Program-made: the position numbers and the translations under genes
Notes under the pieces: model-generated
What the model saw: only the letters and a program-made list of their open reading frames with translations
Told to the model about the DNA's origin: nothing
The model's database searches: none
In this document: positions 17,184 through 25,891 of the stretch, in pieces
Layout of the letters: every line of letters begins with the position of its first letter
Numbering within the stretch: the first letter of the stretch is position 1
Assembly: GCA_011391085.1 (NCBI GenBank)
Contig: JAABRD010000035.1
Coordinates: 1-56,212, forward strand
DNA: 56,212 bases
Reading direction: 5' to 3'
Source of the DNA: Thiotrichaceae bacterium
Lineage (GTDB): Bacteria > Pseudomonadota > Gammaproteobacteria > Beggiatoales > Beggiatoaceae

Positions 17184-17483
17184 ATGAACGCACAATTAAT
17201 CACGGAACTTTACTCCTCCACGGCCCTCATTGTGGGCATCATTCTAGCCGCCGCCGGCTTTGCCTCCGCCCTCGGCTGGGCCATGATATGTTCCAAATAT
17301 CTCGAAGGCATCGCCCGTCAACCTGAAATGCGTCCTCAATTGATGACCCAAATGTTATTCACTGGCGGTTTGATGGAAGCCTTCCCCATGATTGTCCTGG
17401 GCATCTCCATGTGGTTCATCTTTGCCAACCCCTTCATAGGTGCCGCTGACGCCGCCGTCAAGGCCTTGGCGGGAGGAGGCTAA
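17184..17483 (+). CDS. atpE: ATP synthase Fo subunit c
   Basis: This 99-aa hairpin protein forms the rotating ring of the ATP synthase in the inner membrane. It shows TM1 (about residues 10-38), the polar loop RQPEMRP (45-51), and TM2 with the ion-binding carboxylate E65 (GGLMEAFPMI). The residues after E65 are A-F rather than the S-T of sodium-binding rings, so proton coupling is inferred. The glycine zipper of TM1 is unusually degenerate (FASALGWAMICSKYLEG). The frame is open to 16962, but 17184 with AAGGAGA upstream is the natural start. It is the first gene of the cluster here; atpI and atpB are missing. Confidence 0.95.
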   Translation: MNAQLITELYSSTALIVGIILAAAGFASALGWAMICSKYLEGIARQPEMRPQLMTQMLFTGGLMEAFPMIVLGISMWFIFANPFIGAADAAVKALAGGG

Positions 17484-17525
17484 TCACATCACCACCATTA
17501 TCATCAACAATATACGGGGGTTGAA

Positions 17526-17996
17526 GTGAACATAACCGTCACCTTATTTGGACAAGTCCTCACGTTCTTCGTGCTGTTCTTGTTCATCCAAAAATTCCTC
17601 TGGGTGCCCGTCACGAAAATGATGGCAGACCGTAGCAAACGCATTGCGGATGGCCTGGCAGCGGGAGAACGCGGCAAACATGAATTGGAACTTGCCGAAC
17701 AACGCGCTACTGAACGGCTCCGGGAAGCCAAGCAAAACGTGGCTGACATCATTGCCCAAGCCAATAAACGGGCCGATGAAATCATTGAAGAAGCGAAAGA
17801 ACAAGGCCGCCTTGAAGGACAACGTCAACTGGAAGCCGCGAAGGCTGATATTGACCAAGAAGCCTATCGCGCCAGAGAACATCTGCGCGAAGACGTTGTC
17901 AAACTCGCGATTGCCTGCGCTGAAAAAGTCATGGCGCGAGAAATCAATGCGGATACTCATCAGGAGTTTCTTCACACCATGATCAAAGCACTATAG
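17526..17996 (+). CDS. atpF: ATP synthase Fo subunit b
   Basis: A 156-aa protein with one N-terminal membrane segment (about residues 5-25) followed by a long charged coiled coil (ERGKHELELAEQ, RATERLREAK), as expected for the stator stalk linking Fo to F1. The start codon is GTG at 17526, preceded by GGGG. The length is the family norm. It sits between atpE and atpH in the usual order. Confidence 0.95.
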   Translation: MNITVTLFGQVLTFFVLFLFIQKFLWVPVTKMMADRSKRIADGLAAGERGKHELELAEQRATERLREAKQNVADIIAQANKRADEIIEEAKEQGRLEGQRQLEAAKADIDQEAYRAREHLREDVVKLAIACAEKVMAREINADTHQEFLHTMIKAL

Positions 17997-18005
17997 GCGA
18001 CTTCT

Positions 18006-18545
18006 ATGGCAGAATATGCAACCCTAGCGCGTCCTTATGCAGAAGCCATCTTTGAACTGGCCAAAGATACGGGCAACCTGGACGTCTGGTCTGACAACCT
18101 CGCCTATCTCACTACCGTCGTTGCAGACCCAGCGATGGTAGCGATTATTGCTAACCCACGGGTAGAAAAAACGGTCTTGACGAACCTGATGTTAGACGTC
18201 TGTTGCGACGAAAATACCAGTCCAGAAAGCCGTAATTTGGTTAAATTACTGGTCGACAATCGCCGGTTGTTAGCGGTTCCCAGCATTGCGGAACTATACG
18301 AACAACTGAAGGCCCAACATCAAGGCTACCTCAAGGTGGAAATCACCTCCAGCTACCCAGTCAGTCCTGACCAACAGCAACACATTGAAACCGTTCTGCA
18401 AAAACGCTTAGGTAAAGCTGTTGACATCAACATCACCATTGACCAGTCTCTATTGGGCGGCTGGCTAATTCGCGCCGGCGACGAAGTCATCGACCTCACC
18501 ATGAAAGGGCGTCTGGAACGACTCGCCACCGAATTACGCCACTAA
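18006..18545 (+). CDS. atpH: ATP synthase F1 subunit delta
   Basis: The 179-aa protein begins MAEYATLARPYAEAIFELAK, the conserved N-terminus of subunit delta, which joins the b stalk to the top of F1. The C-terminal signature DQSLLGGWLIRAGDEVIDLT is present. It follows atpF by 9 bp and precedes atpA by 21 bp, so all three are one transcription unit. Confidence 0.95.
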   Translation: MAEYATLARPYAEAIFELAKDTGNLDVWSDNLAYLTTVVADPAMVAIIANPRVEKTVLTNLMLDVCCDENTSPESRNLVKLLVDNRRLLAVPSIAELYEQLKAQHQGYLKVEITSSYPVSPDQQQHIETVLQKRLGKAVDINITIDQSLLGGWLIRAGDEVIDLTMKGRLERLATELRH

Positions 18546-18566
18546 ACCACGCGAGAAAGAATAACA

Positions 18567-20108
18567 ATGCAGCTTAATCCCTCTGAAATCAGCGAACTGA
18601 TAAGAAAGAAAATCCAACAATACGAACTGCCCACGGAATCTCGCAGTGAAGGTGTCATCGTTAGCCTCACTGATGGCATTGTTCGTATTCACGGCCTTGC
18701 CGACGCCGTCCAAGGAGAAATGCTAGACTTTCCAGGCGGCTCCTTTGGCCTCGTCATGAACTTGGAACGCGACTCTGTCGGTGCCGTCGTCCTGGGCGCC
18801 TATGAACATCTCTCCGAAGGCGACAGCGTCAGATGTACCGGACGCATTTTAGAAGTGCCCGTCGGCGAAGAATTACTGGGTCGCGTTATCAATCCCTTGG
18901 GGCAACCCATTGATGGCAAAGGCCCCATTAACACTAAACAAACCTCTCCTGTGGAACGCATTGCCCCAGGCGTCGTCACCCGCCAATCGGTTGGCCAACC
19001 CGTCCAAACGGGACTCAAGTCCATTGACTCCATGGTCCCCGTTGGACGCGGTCAACGGGAACTGATTATTGGTGACCGGCAAACCGGGAAAACGGCGTTA
19101 GCGATTGATGCCATCATCAATCAAAAGGACACCGGGGTTAAATGTATCTATGTTGCCATTGGCCAAAAAGCCTCCTCCGTGGCCAACGTGGTTCGGAAAC
19201 TCGAAGAATTTGGCGCGATGGAACATACCATTATCGTTTCTGCCTCGGCTTCGGAACCCGCCCCATTGCAATTCATTTCTGCTTATGCAGGCTGTGCCAT
19301 GGGCGAATACTTCCGGGACCGTGGCCAAGATGCCCTAATTGTCTATGACGATTTGACCAAACATGCTTGGGCCTATCGGCAAGTCTCCCTTCTCCTCCGG
19401 CGCCCGCCAGGTCGGGAAGCCTATCCAGGTGACGTGTTCTACTTACACTCACGTCTCCTCGAACGCGCCTCTCGTCTCAATGCGGAACATGTTGAAAAAC
19501 TCACCCAAGGCGCGGTGAAAGGGAAGACTGGGTCTCTAACGGCGTTGCCAATTATTGAAACCCAAGCAGGTGACGTATCGGCTTTCATTCCGACCAACGT
19601 CATCTCTATTACCGATGGCCAAATTTACTTGGATACTGACCTCTTTAACGCGGGGATTCGACCAGCGATTAATGCTGGTCTCTCGGTCTCCCGTGTCGGT
19701 GGTGCGGCCCAAACCAAAATCATCAAAAAACTCGGTGGCGGTGTACGCTTAGACCTTGCCCAATACCGTGAACTGGCAGCCTTTGCCCAATTTGCTTCCG
19801 ATTTGGATGATACGACTCGTAAGCAGATTGAACGTGGGCAACGAGTCACGGAAGTGATGAAGCAAAAGCAATACAGCCCGTTGAGTGTCGCCGAAATGGC
19901 CGTTACCTTATTTGCGGCTAATCAAGGCTACTTAGATGATATTCCAGTGAAAAAGGTCGTCGACTTTGAACACGCCCTTCTTAGCTATATGAGAAGTCAT
20001 CATGCTGAGTCACTCAGGAAAGTTAATCAAACCCCTGAGTATAACGAAGAAGTGGCTGGCGCGTTTAAGAAGGCGGTAGAGGAGTTTAAGGCAAATCATA
20101 GTTGGTAG
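18567..20108 (+). CDS. atpA: ATP synthase F1 subunit alpha
   Basis: The 513-aa protein has the noncatalytic nucleotide-binding P-loop GDRQTGKT at 169-176, the N-terminal [20 protein letters not shown] and the conserved C-terminal region. Length and motif positions match the E. coli protein. It is the last ATP synthase gene before the 10.5-kb accessory insertion; in nearly all proteobacteria atpG would follow within about 100 bp. Confidence 0.97.
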   Translation: MQLNPSEISELIRKKIQQYELPTESRSEGVIVSLTDGIVRIHGLADAVQGEMLDFPGGSFGLVMNLERDSVGAVVLGAYEHLSEGDSVRCTGRILEVPVGEELLGRVINPLGQPIDGKGPINTKQTSPVERIAPGVVTRQSVGQPVQTGLKSIDSMVPVGRGQRELIIGDRQTGKTALAIDAIINQKDTGVKCIYVAIGQKASSVANVVRKLEEFGAMEHTIIVSASASEPAPLQFISAYAGCAMGEYFRDRGQDALIVYDDLTKHAWAYRQVSLLLRRPPGREAYPGDVFYLHSRLLERASRLNAEHVEKLTQGAVKGKTGSLTALPIIETQAGDVSAFIPTNVISITDGQIYLDTDLFNAGIRPAINAGLSVSRVGGAAQTKIIKKLGGGVRLDLAQYRELAAFAQFASDLDDTTRKQIERGQRVTEVMKQKQYSPLSVAEMAVTLFAANQGYLDDIPVKKVVDFEHALLSYMRSHHAESLRKVNQTPEYNEEVAGAFKKAVEEFKANHSW

Positions 20109-20197
20109 TTTAAGTTTCCTCCCCCTTTGGGGGAGGATAACTGTTATCAACAAACCATGAATAAATTGGAAAACTCATGAACGTATCCCAAAAAAAC

Positions 20198-20293
20198 GCT
20201 GGTGGACTAGAGGCTTCAGCCGGGGGGGGGTGGCACATGACCGAAAGAAGGGAAAATGGCCACAACCACCGGCTGAAGCCTCTAGTCCACCGG
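20198..20293. repeat. Palindrome of the GGACTAGAGGCTTCAGCC family after atpA
   Basis: Arms GGTGGACTAGAGGCTTCAGC (from 20201) and the complement (to 20290) form a stem of over 20 bp. It lies 90 bp after the atpA stop, exactly at the left edge of the accessory island. Confidence 0.85.
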
Positions 20294-20349
20294 CAATTAC
20301 TTTTTCGCGTTCCCCAGCGGGGGGGTGGGAAATGGTAGAGGTGACTTAA

Positions 20350-20559
20350 ATGAGTATTTGGGTGACTGCCGCTAACCATATTTGCGATTTTAAAATCCGG
20401 TTACGATTTAATGATGGCAAAGAAGGGATTATCGATTTACAACGAACGATTTTTACCGATTCTCGACCCATTTTTGCGCTGTTGCGTGACCCCTGTTGCG
20501 TTCAGTTCAACCAAACACATAACCATCAACAAGTATTAATTGCTGAGAATGAAAACTAA
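20350..20559 (+). CDS. DUF2442-like small protein
   Basis: This 69-aa protein contains KIRLRFNDGKEGIIDLQ and FALLRDPCCVQFNQ, the core of DUF2442, whose members often sit in TA-like operons. It has GAGGT upstream of the ATG. The end deviates from the usual T..W.NG pattern, so the C-terminus may be altered. It is the first gene of the insertion between atpA and atpG. Confidence 0.6.
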   Translation: MSIWVTAANHICDFKIRLRFNDGKEGIIDLQRTIFTDSRPIFALLRDPCCVQFNQTHNHQQVLIAENEN

Positions 20560-20588
20560 AATTTGCCAAACCCGTGAGAGGCCCACAA

Positions 20589-20846
20589 ATGATGAACACT
20601 ATTCAATACATTTTTGATGAAACTGGCTACCAGACGGGAGTCATTGTTCCTATTGCACTCTGGAGGAAAATTTTTCCCAATGACACTGATACCTATCAGT
20701 TGGAACCACCAGACACCCTCACCCTTTCGGATCGCGACCGAGACCGATTCCTGGCCATGCTAGAATCTCCTCCAGCACCAAATGCCAAATTAACTTCTTC
20801 AATGCAACAGTATTTAATGAAATTTGGAAATGGATTACATAATTAG
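20589..20846 (+). CDS. Chimeric antitoxin for a GNAT toxin
   Basis: The 85-aa protein seems made of two parts. Residues 1-28 (MMNTIQYIFDETGYQTGVIV and PIALW) resemble a short antitoxin type found next to RelE/YoeB toxins. The second half (LTLSDRDRDRFLAMLESPPA, then PNAKL) matches the neutralising C-terminus of TacA (DUF1778) antitoxins. The ribbon-helix-helix domain normally at the TacA N-terminus is absent. It overlaps the GNAT toxin gene by 17 bp. It would bind the toxin; how it binds DNA is unclear. Confidence 0.7.
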   Translation: MMNTIQYIFDETGYQTGVIVPIALWRKIFPNDTDTYQLEPPDTLTLSDRDRDRFLAMLESPPAPNAKLTSSMQQYLMKFGNGLHN

Positions 20847-21345
20847 AAACCTTATAGGTACAGATAATCGTGACCACTTTGATTGTGGTGAACCCGCGTT
20901 GGATAACTATCTACAAAAGTTTGCCCATCAACATGCTATCAAGAATATCAGTCAAACTTATGTAGCAGTGTTGACCACACAGGATAAAATTATTGGTTTC
21001 TACACTTTGAGTAGTGGTGGCATAGATTTTCAAACATTTCCATTTTCCATCCAAAAGAAACTGCCAAAGTATCCTGTACCAGTCATTCTGATAGGACGGC
21101 TGGCGGTAGATAAGACCATGCAAGGAAAAGGAATCGGTAACAGTTTACTCATGGATGCTTTATATCGTAGCGTGAAACTTTCTAAAGAGGTAGGAATTTT
21201 TGCGGTAGTGGTGAAAGCTAAACATGATAAAGCTAAAGCATTTTATCTCAAGTATGGATTTTGCGAATTGTTAGACGCGCCGCTTCATTTATTTTTACCT
21301 GTGAAAACGATTCTGGAATTGACAAAAAGTTCAAACTCTATTTGA
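20830..21345 (+). CDS. GNAT acetyltransferase toxin (TacT-like)
   Basis: A 171-aa protein with the TacT signature FDCGEPALDNYLQKFAHQ (residues 17-34), the acetyl-CoA pyrophosphate loop QGKGIG (98-103) after LAVDKTM, and the C-terminal FYLKYGF with the candidate catalytic tyrosine. TacT toxins acetylate the amino group of charged tRNAs and stop translation. A TTG six bases upstream is in frame, but the ATG at 20830 fits better. The toxin appears complete. Confidence 0.85.
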   Translation: MDYIIRNLIGTDNRDHFDCGEPALDNYLQKFAHQHAIKNISQTYVAVLTTQDKIIGFYTLSSGGIDFQTFPFSIQKKLPKYPVPVILIGRLAVDKTMQGKGIGNSLLMDALYRSVKLSKEVGIFAVVVKAKHDKAKAFYLKYGFCELLDAPLHLFLPVKTILELTKSSNSI

Positions 21346-21395
21346 CCTCAAGTAAAAATTGTGCGTATCTCAAATCACGTAAAGAATTGCCTATT

Positions 21396-22019
21396 ATGAA
21401 AAAATTCCGAATCTACGTTGACACCTCAGTCATTGGCGGCTGTTTTGACCCTGAGTTTGCCACCTGGTCAAATGGCTTGTTTAAAGATTTTGAAAATGGT
21501 ATTTACCGGCCTGTTTTATCAGAAACGGTGGCCTTTGAAATAGACAGGGCGCCAAGCAGAGTTATTGAGAAATACTTTGAATTGTTAAGTTACCAGGTCG
21601 AGATTGTTGAAATAACGCTGGAAGTAGTGGCACTTGCAGACCTTTATGTGGCCAGAAACATCCTGACGGAGAAATGCTATGACGATGCGACTCATATTGC
21701 GCTGGCCACCGTTCATCATATAGATACATTAGTGAGTTGGAATTTTCGTCAGATTGTCCATTGGGACAAGGTTCGACGGTTTCATGCGGTTAATCTTGAA
21801 CAAGGATACCAACTCATTTCTATTCATTCACCAAGAGAGGTAACTACTCATGGAACAACTGACACGATAGGATGGATTCGTCAAATTCGAGATGAACATT
21901 ATGAACTCCTCAAAGATAAGACCACAGAAGAGATAATTGCCATCTACCGTGAAGGTGCCCGTCGTCTGCATGAACGGGCTAAACAAGAGTTAGAAGCTAA
22001 AAAATTAGCACGTCAATGA
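21396..22019 (+). CDS. PIN-domain toxin fused to an antitoxin-like tail
   Basis: Residues 1-150 form a PIN nuclease of the type MKKFRIYVDTSVIGGCFDPE, with D9, E43, D96/D97 and N116 in the expected places, ending in IHSPREV, where family members normally stop. The frame then continues for about 57 residues (DTIGWIRQIRDEHYELLKDK and TTEEIIAIY), which resembles the small helical antitoxin usually encoded as a separate gene beside this PIN group. Toxin and antitoxin thus seem fused in one chain, toxin first. If correct, the antitoxin would act in cis. The fusion could also be a mutated stop codon. Confidence 0.75.
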   Translation: MKKFRIYVDTSVIGGCFDPEFATWSNGLFKDFENGIYRPVLSETVAFEIDRAPSRVIEKYFELLSYQVEIVEITLEVVALADLYVARNILTEKCYDDATHIALATVHHIDTLVSWNFRQIVHWDKVRRFHAVNLEQGYQLISIHSPREVTTHGTTDTIGWIRQIRDEHYELLKDKTTEEIIAIYREGARRLHERAKQELEAKKLARQ

Positions 22020-22089
22020 ACCGCCAAGTAGGGATGGCCGCAGATTTGTCATTGCCCACCCACTCGTTGATTCAATCTGGAGGAGAACC

Positions 22090-22284
22090 ATGCAGAATAT
22101 TCCAGAGAACCTCCTCATTCGAGTAATGATTGAAAGACTTAAACCTCAAACTGGGGATGACTTCTCGGTTCGAATGGGACAAAAGTCGGCAAGATACCTC
22201 TTTTTGAATGATAACGTGTGGGAGGGAGACAACACACCCACGGATTTGGCAGAGAATCATGATAAATACTTATATGATGAGTAA
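22090..22284 (+). CDS. Small antitoxin-like protein
   Basis: The 64-aa protein (MQNIPENLLIRVMIERLKPQ...) has a strong GGAGGAG ribosome binding site. It is followed 2 bp later by a truncated PIN toxin reading frame, so it is probably the orphaned antitoxin of that pair. I do not recognise a family. Confidence 0.55.
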   Translation: MQNIPENLLIRVMIERLKPQTGDDFSVRMGQKSARYLFLNDNVWEGDNTPTDLAENHDKYLYDE

Positions 22285-22286
22285 CC

Positions 22287-22403
22287 ATGAAAGATAGACG
22301 TAGTTTCATCGACACCGGTGCCTATCTTTCCCGTTTTCATAAGAGTTTCAAACTCCCAAACGTAACAAACACGCAAACATTGGTAGAGATGCAATGTGGG
22401 TGA
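22287..22403 (+). pseudogene. Truncated PIN toxin (N-terminal fragment)
   Basis: The frame reads MKDRRSFIDTGAYLSRFHKS, the start of a PIN domain with its first aspartate, but loses similarity after about 25 residues and runs into a MITE at 22382. Removing the MITE and one copy of its duplication does not restore a PIN domain, so the truncation preceded the insertion. Confidence 0.55.
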
Positions 22404-22496
22404 CATGTTTACCCTCACCCCCGGCCCCTCTCCCAGAGGGGCCGGGGCCGGGGGTGAGGGCAACTTCATGAATATCACCCAGATTGCATCACTACC
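22382..22496. mobile_element. MITE of the GGTAGTGATGC family with GC-rich core (115 bp)
   Basis: Ends GGTAGAGATGCAATGTGGGT and ACCCAGATTGCATCACTACC are bounded by the exact 8-bp duplication CAAACATT (22374-22381, 22497-22504). The core is the CCCCTCTCCC/GGGGTGAGGG palindrome also found near 30-65 and in the copy at 45867-45964, suggesting one repeat nested in another. Confidence 0.9.
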
Positions 22497-22542
22497 CAAA
22501 CATTAACGACAAGCAAATTTAACCACAGCGAATAAAGAAACA

Positions 22543-23946
22543 ATGAACATAGCCACACTAGCCTCTCGTCTTCGGCAAAAAACCGTCCCGATTGACAATC
22601 CAAAACGGATTGAAATCGCATTGACCTTTACCGACAACCAATTTGCAAAGTTATCGAAAGGACTTATACCACTGCAAATGGAGGATAAATGGTTTATCTT
22701 TTATGAAAATGATGCGCTTTACTGTCATCGTTCTTGGACAGGTTTTGGAATTTACCAAGCACCCCTAATAAAGGAGATGGGCGGTTATTCTATAAAAGAA
22801 TTTTGGGCCGAGAGAAATCAGGAGAAGTATAAAAACGAGGACGACAACACCGACATTGAAACAATTTCATTTCTCATCGCCAGAGGGCTTTTAGGAATTG
22901 ATGTTCGCCAAATATACGCCAACCAACACATTCCAGCGGGAACCGATAGCATAACAGGTTTAAAAGGTTGGAGTAACTTCGGTTCTCTTTTATTTACCCA
23001 TCCAGGAGTGGACTACACCGACAAAATTAAATCGGTTCTTTTCGGTGTAGCAGTGGGTAATGCACTTGGTGTTCCTGTTGAGTTCAAGAACAGACCAACC
23101 ATTCGTAAAAATCCTGTCACGGACATGATTGGTTATAATTTACCCCCAGGAACTTTTTCTGACGACAGTTCACTAACCTTCTGCCTGGCAGAAGCATTAA
23201 CTAAAGAGTTTGACTTAAATACCATCGGCGAAAATTTTGTAAAGTGGTACCACCACAATTATTGGACACCCAGGGGAAAGGTATTTGACATTGGCATAAC
23301 TACTCGGCGGGCCATTGACCGATTGGCAAAAGGTAAACGACCAGATTTAGCAGGAGATGTGGAAGTTTCATCTAACGGCAATGGGTCTCTAATGCGAATT
23401 TCTCCTTTGCTGTTTTACTTGTTGGACAAGCCCATCGAGGAACGTTTTGAAATAACCAAACAAGTTTCTTCAATGACACATGGACATATTCGTTCTGTCA
23501 TGGCTTGTTTTTACTATCTGGAATTTGCCCGACAACTATTTGCCGAGAGAGATAAGTTTGAGATTTATAAAAACCTGCAAACCGAAATCACCAATCATTT
23601 AACTTCTCTGTCAATTAACTAGACCGAAGTAGCGTTGTTTGACCGTTTGCTGAAAGGGAACATTCACGAACTGACGGAAGAGAATATTTTTAGTGGCGGT
23701 TACGTGTTGCATACCCTTGAAGCAAACATTTGGTGTTTGCTAACCACTGACAATTACAAAGACGCTGTTTTGAAAGCCGTCAATTTAGGTGAGGACACCG
23801 ACACCACAGGCGCCGTAACGGGTGGACTGGCAGGGCTACTTTATGGATTTGATAACATTCCAACGAATTGGATAAAACAAATAGCAAGACGTGACGATAT
23901 TGAAGAACTTGCTGAACGATTGGGGGAGAAAATTGCTGGCCGCTAA
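22543..23946 (+). pseudogene. ADP-ribosylglycohydrolase with in-frame TAG
   Basis: The frame codes for an N-terminal domain of about 150 residues (FTDNQFAKLSKG, WFIFYENDALYCHRSWTG) and then an ADP-ribosylglycohydrolase (DraG/ARH) domain: GVAVGNALGVPVE, metal-binding D207-D208 in FSDDSSLTF, and the second metal motif GEDTDTTGAV (about 416-425). A TAG at 23620-23622 (codon 360) splits it, but both sides stay in one frame and both metal sites would be needed. Such enzymes remove ADP-ribose from proteins or nucleic acids and occur in defence islands. A nonsense mutation, a sequencing error or readthrough are all possible. Confidence 0.75.
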
Positions 23947-23998
23947 AACCAACCATAGTCCAAATCTATAGAAATGGTTATATGAGGTACCATCATTT

Positions 23999-24374
23999 AT
24001 GTTAACCCAAATCAAACTCACCAACTTCAAATGTTTTGAAACCGAGACCACTTTCCCTCTTGGTCAGTTAAATTTACTGACCGGAATTAACGGGCAAGGC
24101 AAGTCCACTTTGCTACAATCGTTACTATTGATGCGGCAAACAACTGAACGTGAAACTGCCACAGTCGTCTTCTTAAATGGCAGTTGTTTAAATTTAGGCA
24201 CCTTTGAGGACGAATGCTTGGCTTAACCAAATTTTAGAGGGTGTCGATACCGAAGTGATGTTAAGACGATTCCAAGAGGCACGTCTGCTTGACATTTTAT
24301 TTAATACCAATCCTCATTCAAACGTTCATCCGAATCGACCGGCTAACATGGGTTTTGGCTACAGCGCGGAATAA
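23999..24374 (+). pseudogene. AAA-type ATPase remnant (internally deleted)
   Basis: It starts MLTQIKLTNFKCFETETTFP with Walker A at GINGQGKST, typical of the OLD-like/DUF3696 ATPases found in defence loci. After about 75 codons another frame continues with AWLNQILEGVDTEVMLRRF and RPANMGFGYS, the region that in intact members lies far downstream, so several hundred bases are missing. The rest is replaced by the 22-bp tandem repeat at 24367. Confidence 0.7.
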
Positions 24375-24471
24375 ATTCCGTACTCCAACGGAATAAATTC
24401 CGTACTCCAACGGAATAAATTCCGTACTCCAACGGAATCAATACTCCAACGGAATCAATTCCGTACTCCAA
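24367..24471. repeat. 22-bp tandem repeat with GGAAT...ATTCC palindromes
   Basis: Units of CGGAATAAATTCCGTACTCC plus AA start at 24367, 24389 and 24411, then a 17-bp short unit and a last 22-bp unit ending at 24471. The repeat abuts the broken end of the ATPase remnant. Confidence 0.9.
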
Positions 24472-24547
24472 AACCGCTATACCATTACTTGTACTACACT
24501 ACCGAAATGTTTATCAACAAACTATCTTTAGGAGGACATTTTTGACC

Positions 24548-24775
24548 ATGAACATTTTTGACAAAGGAAAATTTAACCCCATAACACTAGAGTTAATAAC
24601 TGGTGGAATTGCTTCATTAGAAGAGTTGACCAAATTTCAAAAATACTTTCAATATTACGATACTGACACCGTTATCAATCTTATTCGTGATGCCTGCTTG
24701 GGATTTGATTTAGTTAACTTTGAAAAGCACGGCTTTGACGCTAAAAAGAGTAACAGTGACATTTTTTTGTGGTGA
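24548..24775 (+). pseudogene. Truncated restriction endonuclease-like fragment
   Basis: A 75-aa frame (MNIFDKGKFNPITLELITGG... ending KHGFDAKKSNSDIFLW) follows a GGAGG site. It ends abruptly where type II endonucleases with a similar N-terminus would go on to a catalytic E-x-K strand, and the next gene is a DNA methyltransferase. I read it as the N-terminal stump of the cognate nuclease; the family call is tentative. Confidence 0.45.
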
Positions 24776-24850
24776 TTGGTCCACCCAACAAAACAAAAGA
24801 ATATGTTTTCAATATGTTCAAGTTGTTGGTAAAACATAAAAGGATAACCG

Positions 24851-25891
24851 ATGCTATCGACCTCCAAACCATCAAAACCTTACGAGATATTTAATTCAAC
24901 TTGTTACGGTTTAGCAGGCGTGAATAATAATTCACTTGACGCGGTGATTACTGACCCCCCCTACGGAATCTCATTCCAAAACCACTCTTGGGACAAAGAG
25001 TTACCGAATCGCCAAATTTGGCAAGACTGTCTGCGAGTGTTAAAACCGGGGTCATTTGGACTCATCTTTTCTGCTATTCGACTGATGCACCGGCTGATGG
25101 TCGATGTGGAAGACAGCGGTTTTCTAATCAAAGATGTGCTATTCTGGGCTTACCTCAATGGAATGCCAAAAAGTCGAGACGTGGGATTAGACATTGACAA
25201 AGAATTAGGGGTGGAAAGTAAGAAAGTGGGAAAATACCGTTATGTCCAAGGCTACAAAAAAGGAGGTGCTGATAATTACTATGCGGGCCAAGAAAAATAC
25301 CGCTATGAACCGACTTCAGAATTGGGAATCAAATATAAAGGGGCCGGTCTAGGCATCAAACCGGCGTATGAACCGATTATCTTAGTTCAAAAACCGATTA
25401 AAAAAGGTCTCACCGTCGCCCAAAATATCCAAAGATATGGCACCGGTGCCTTGAATTTAGAAGACACCCACATCCCGTATGCAGCCGGCGACACCAAAGT
25501 GGGTCATCATCCTCATCCAAAGGGTCGCGTGACGGCGAACGTGTTAAGAACTGACGAATTTGAAGATAGCTACGATAAATTCTTTGTCGTCCCCAAAGTG
25601 AGACAACAGGCGGAAGAGTTTAATGACCATCCGACTCTTAAGCCCGTTTCCCTAATGCATCACTTGGTGAAGTTGGTTAGTTTTCCAGAACAAACGGTAT
25701 TGGATCCGTTTATGGGAAGCGGCAGTACGGGAGTGGCTTGTATAGAATTGCAACGTAAGTTTATGGGGTTTGAGGTGGATGAGAAATATTTTGGAATTTC
25801 GCAAAGGCGGTTGGAACAAAAAAACCGGTGTGGAAGTGCTGAATTAAAAACCCAAAGGATACTAAGAAATGTCAATAACAAAACAACTTAA
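24851..25891 (+). CDS. DNA methyltransferase, N4-cytosine/N6-adenine, beta class
   Basis: The 346-aa protein has the catalytic DPPYG (residues 35-39) near the N-terminus and the AdoMet-binding DPFMGSGSTG (about 285-294) near the C-terminus, the order of beta-class amino-methyltransferases (N6_N4_Mtase family). A variable middle with tyrosine-rich repeats (KYRYVQGYKKGG) would hold the target recognition part. It protects a specific sequence by methylating an exocyclic amino group. It lies in a decayed restriction cluster: a nuclease stump upstream and an m5C methyltransferase downstream. It appears intact. Confidence 0.9.
   Translation: MLSTSKPSKPYEIFNSTCYGLAGVNNNSLDAVITDPPYGISFQNHSWDKELPNRQIWQDCLRVLKPGSFGLIFSAIRLMHRLMVDVEDSGFLIKDVLFWAYLNGMPKSRDVGLDIDKELGVESKKVGKYRYVQGYKKGGADNYYAGQEKYRYEPTSELGIKYKGAGLGIKPAYEPIILVQKPIKKGLTVAQNIQRYGTGALNLEDTHIPYAAGDTKVGHHPHPKGRVTANVLRTDEFEDSYDKFFVVPKVRQQAEEFNDHPTLKPVSLMHHLVKLVSFPEQTVLDPFMGSGSTGVACIELQRKFMGFEVDEKYFGISQRRLEQKNRCGSAELKTQRILRNVNNKTT

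Noticed and set aside
17184-17483. Sodium-coupled ATP synthase
   Set aside because: The residues following the key glutamate are A and F, not the S-T needed for a sodium site.
23620-23622. TAG decoded as pyrrolysine
   Set aside because: No pyl genes are in the window, and the stop lies in a stretch of weak conservation; a mutation or sequencing error is simpler.
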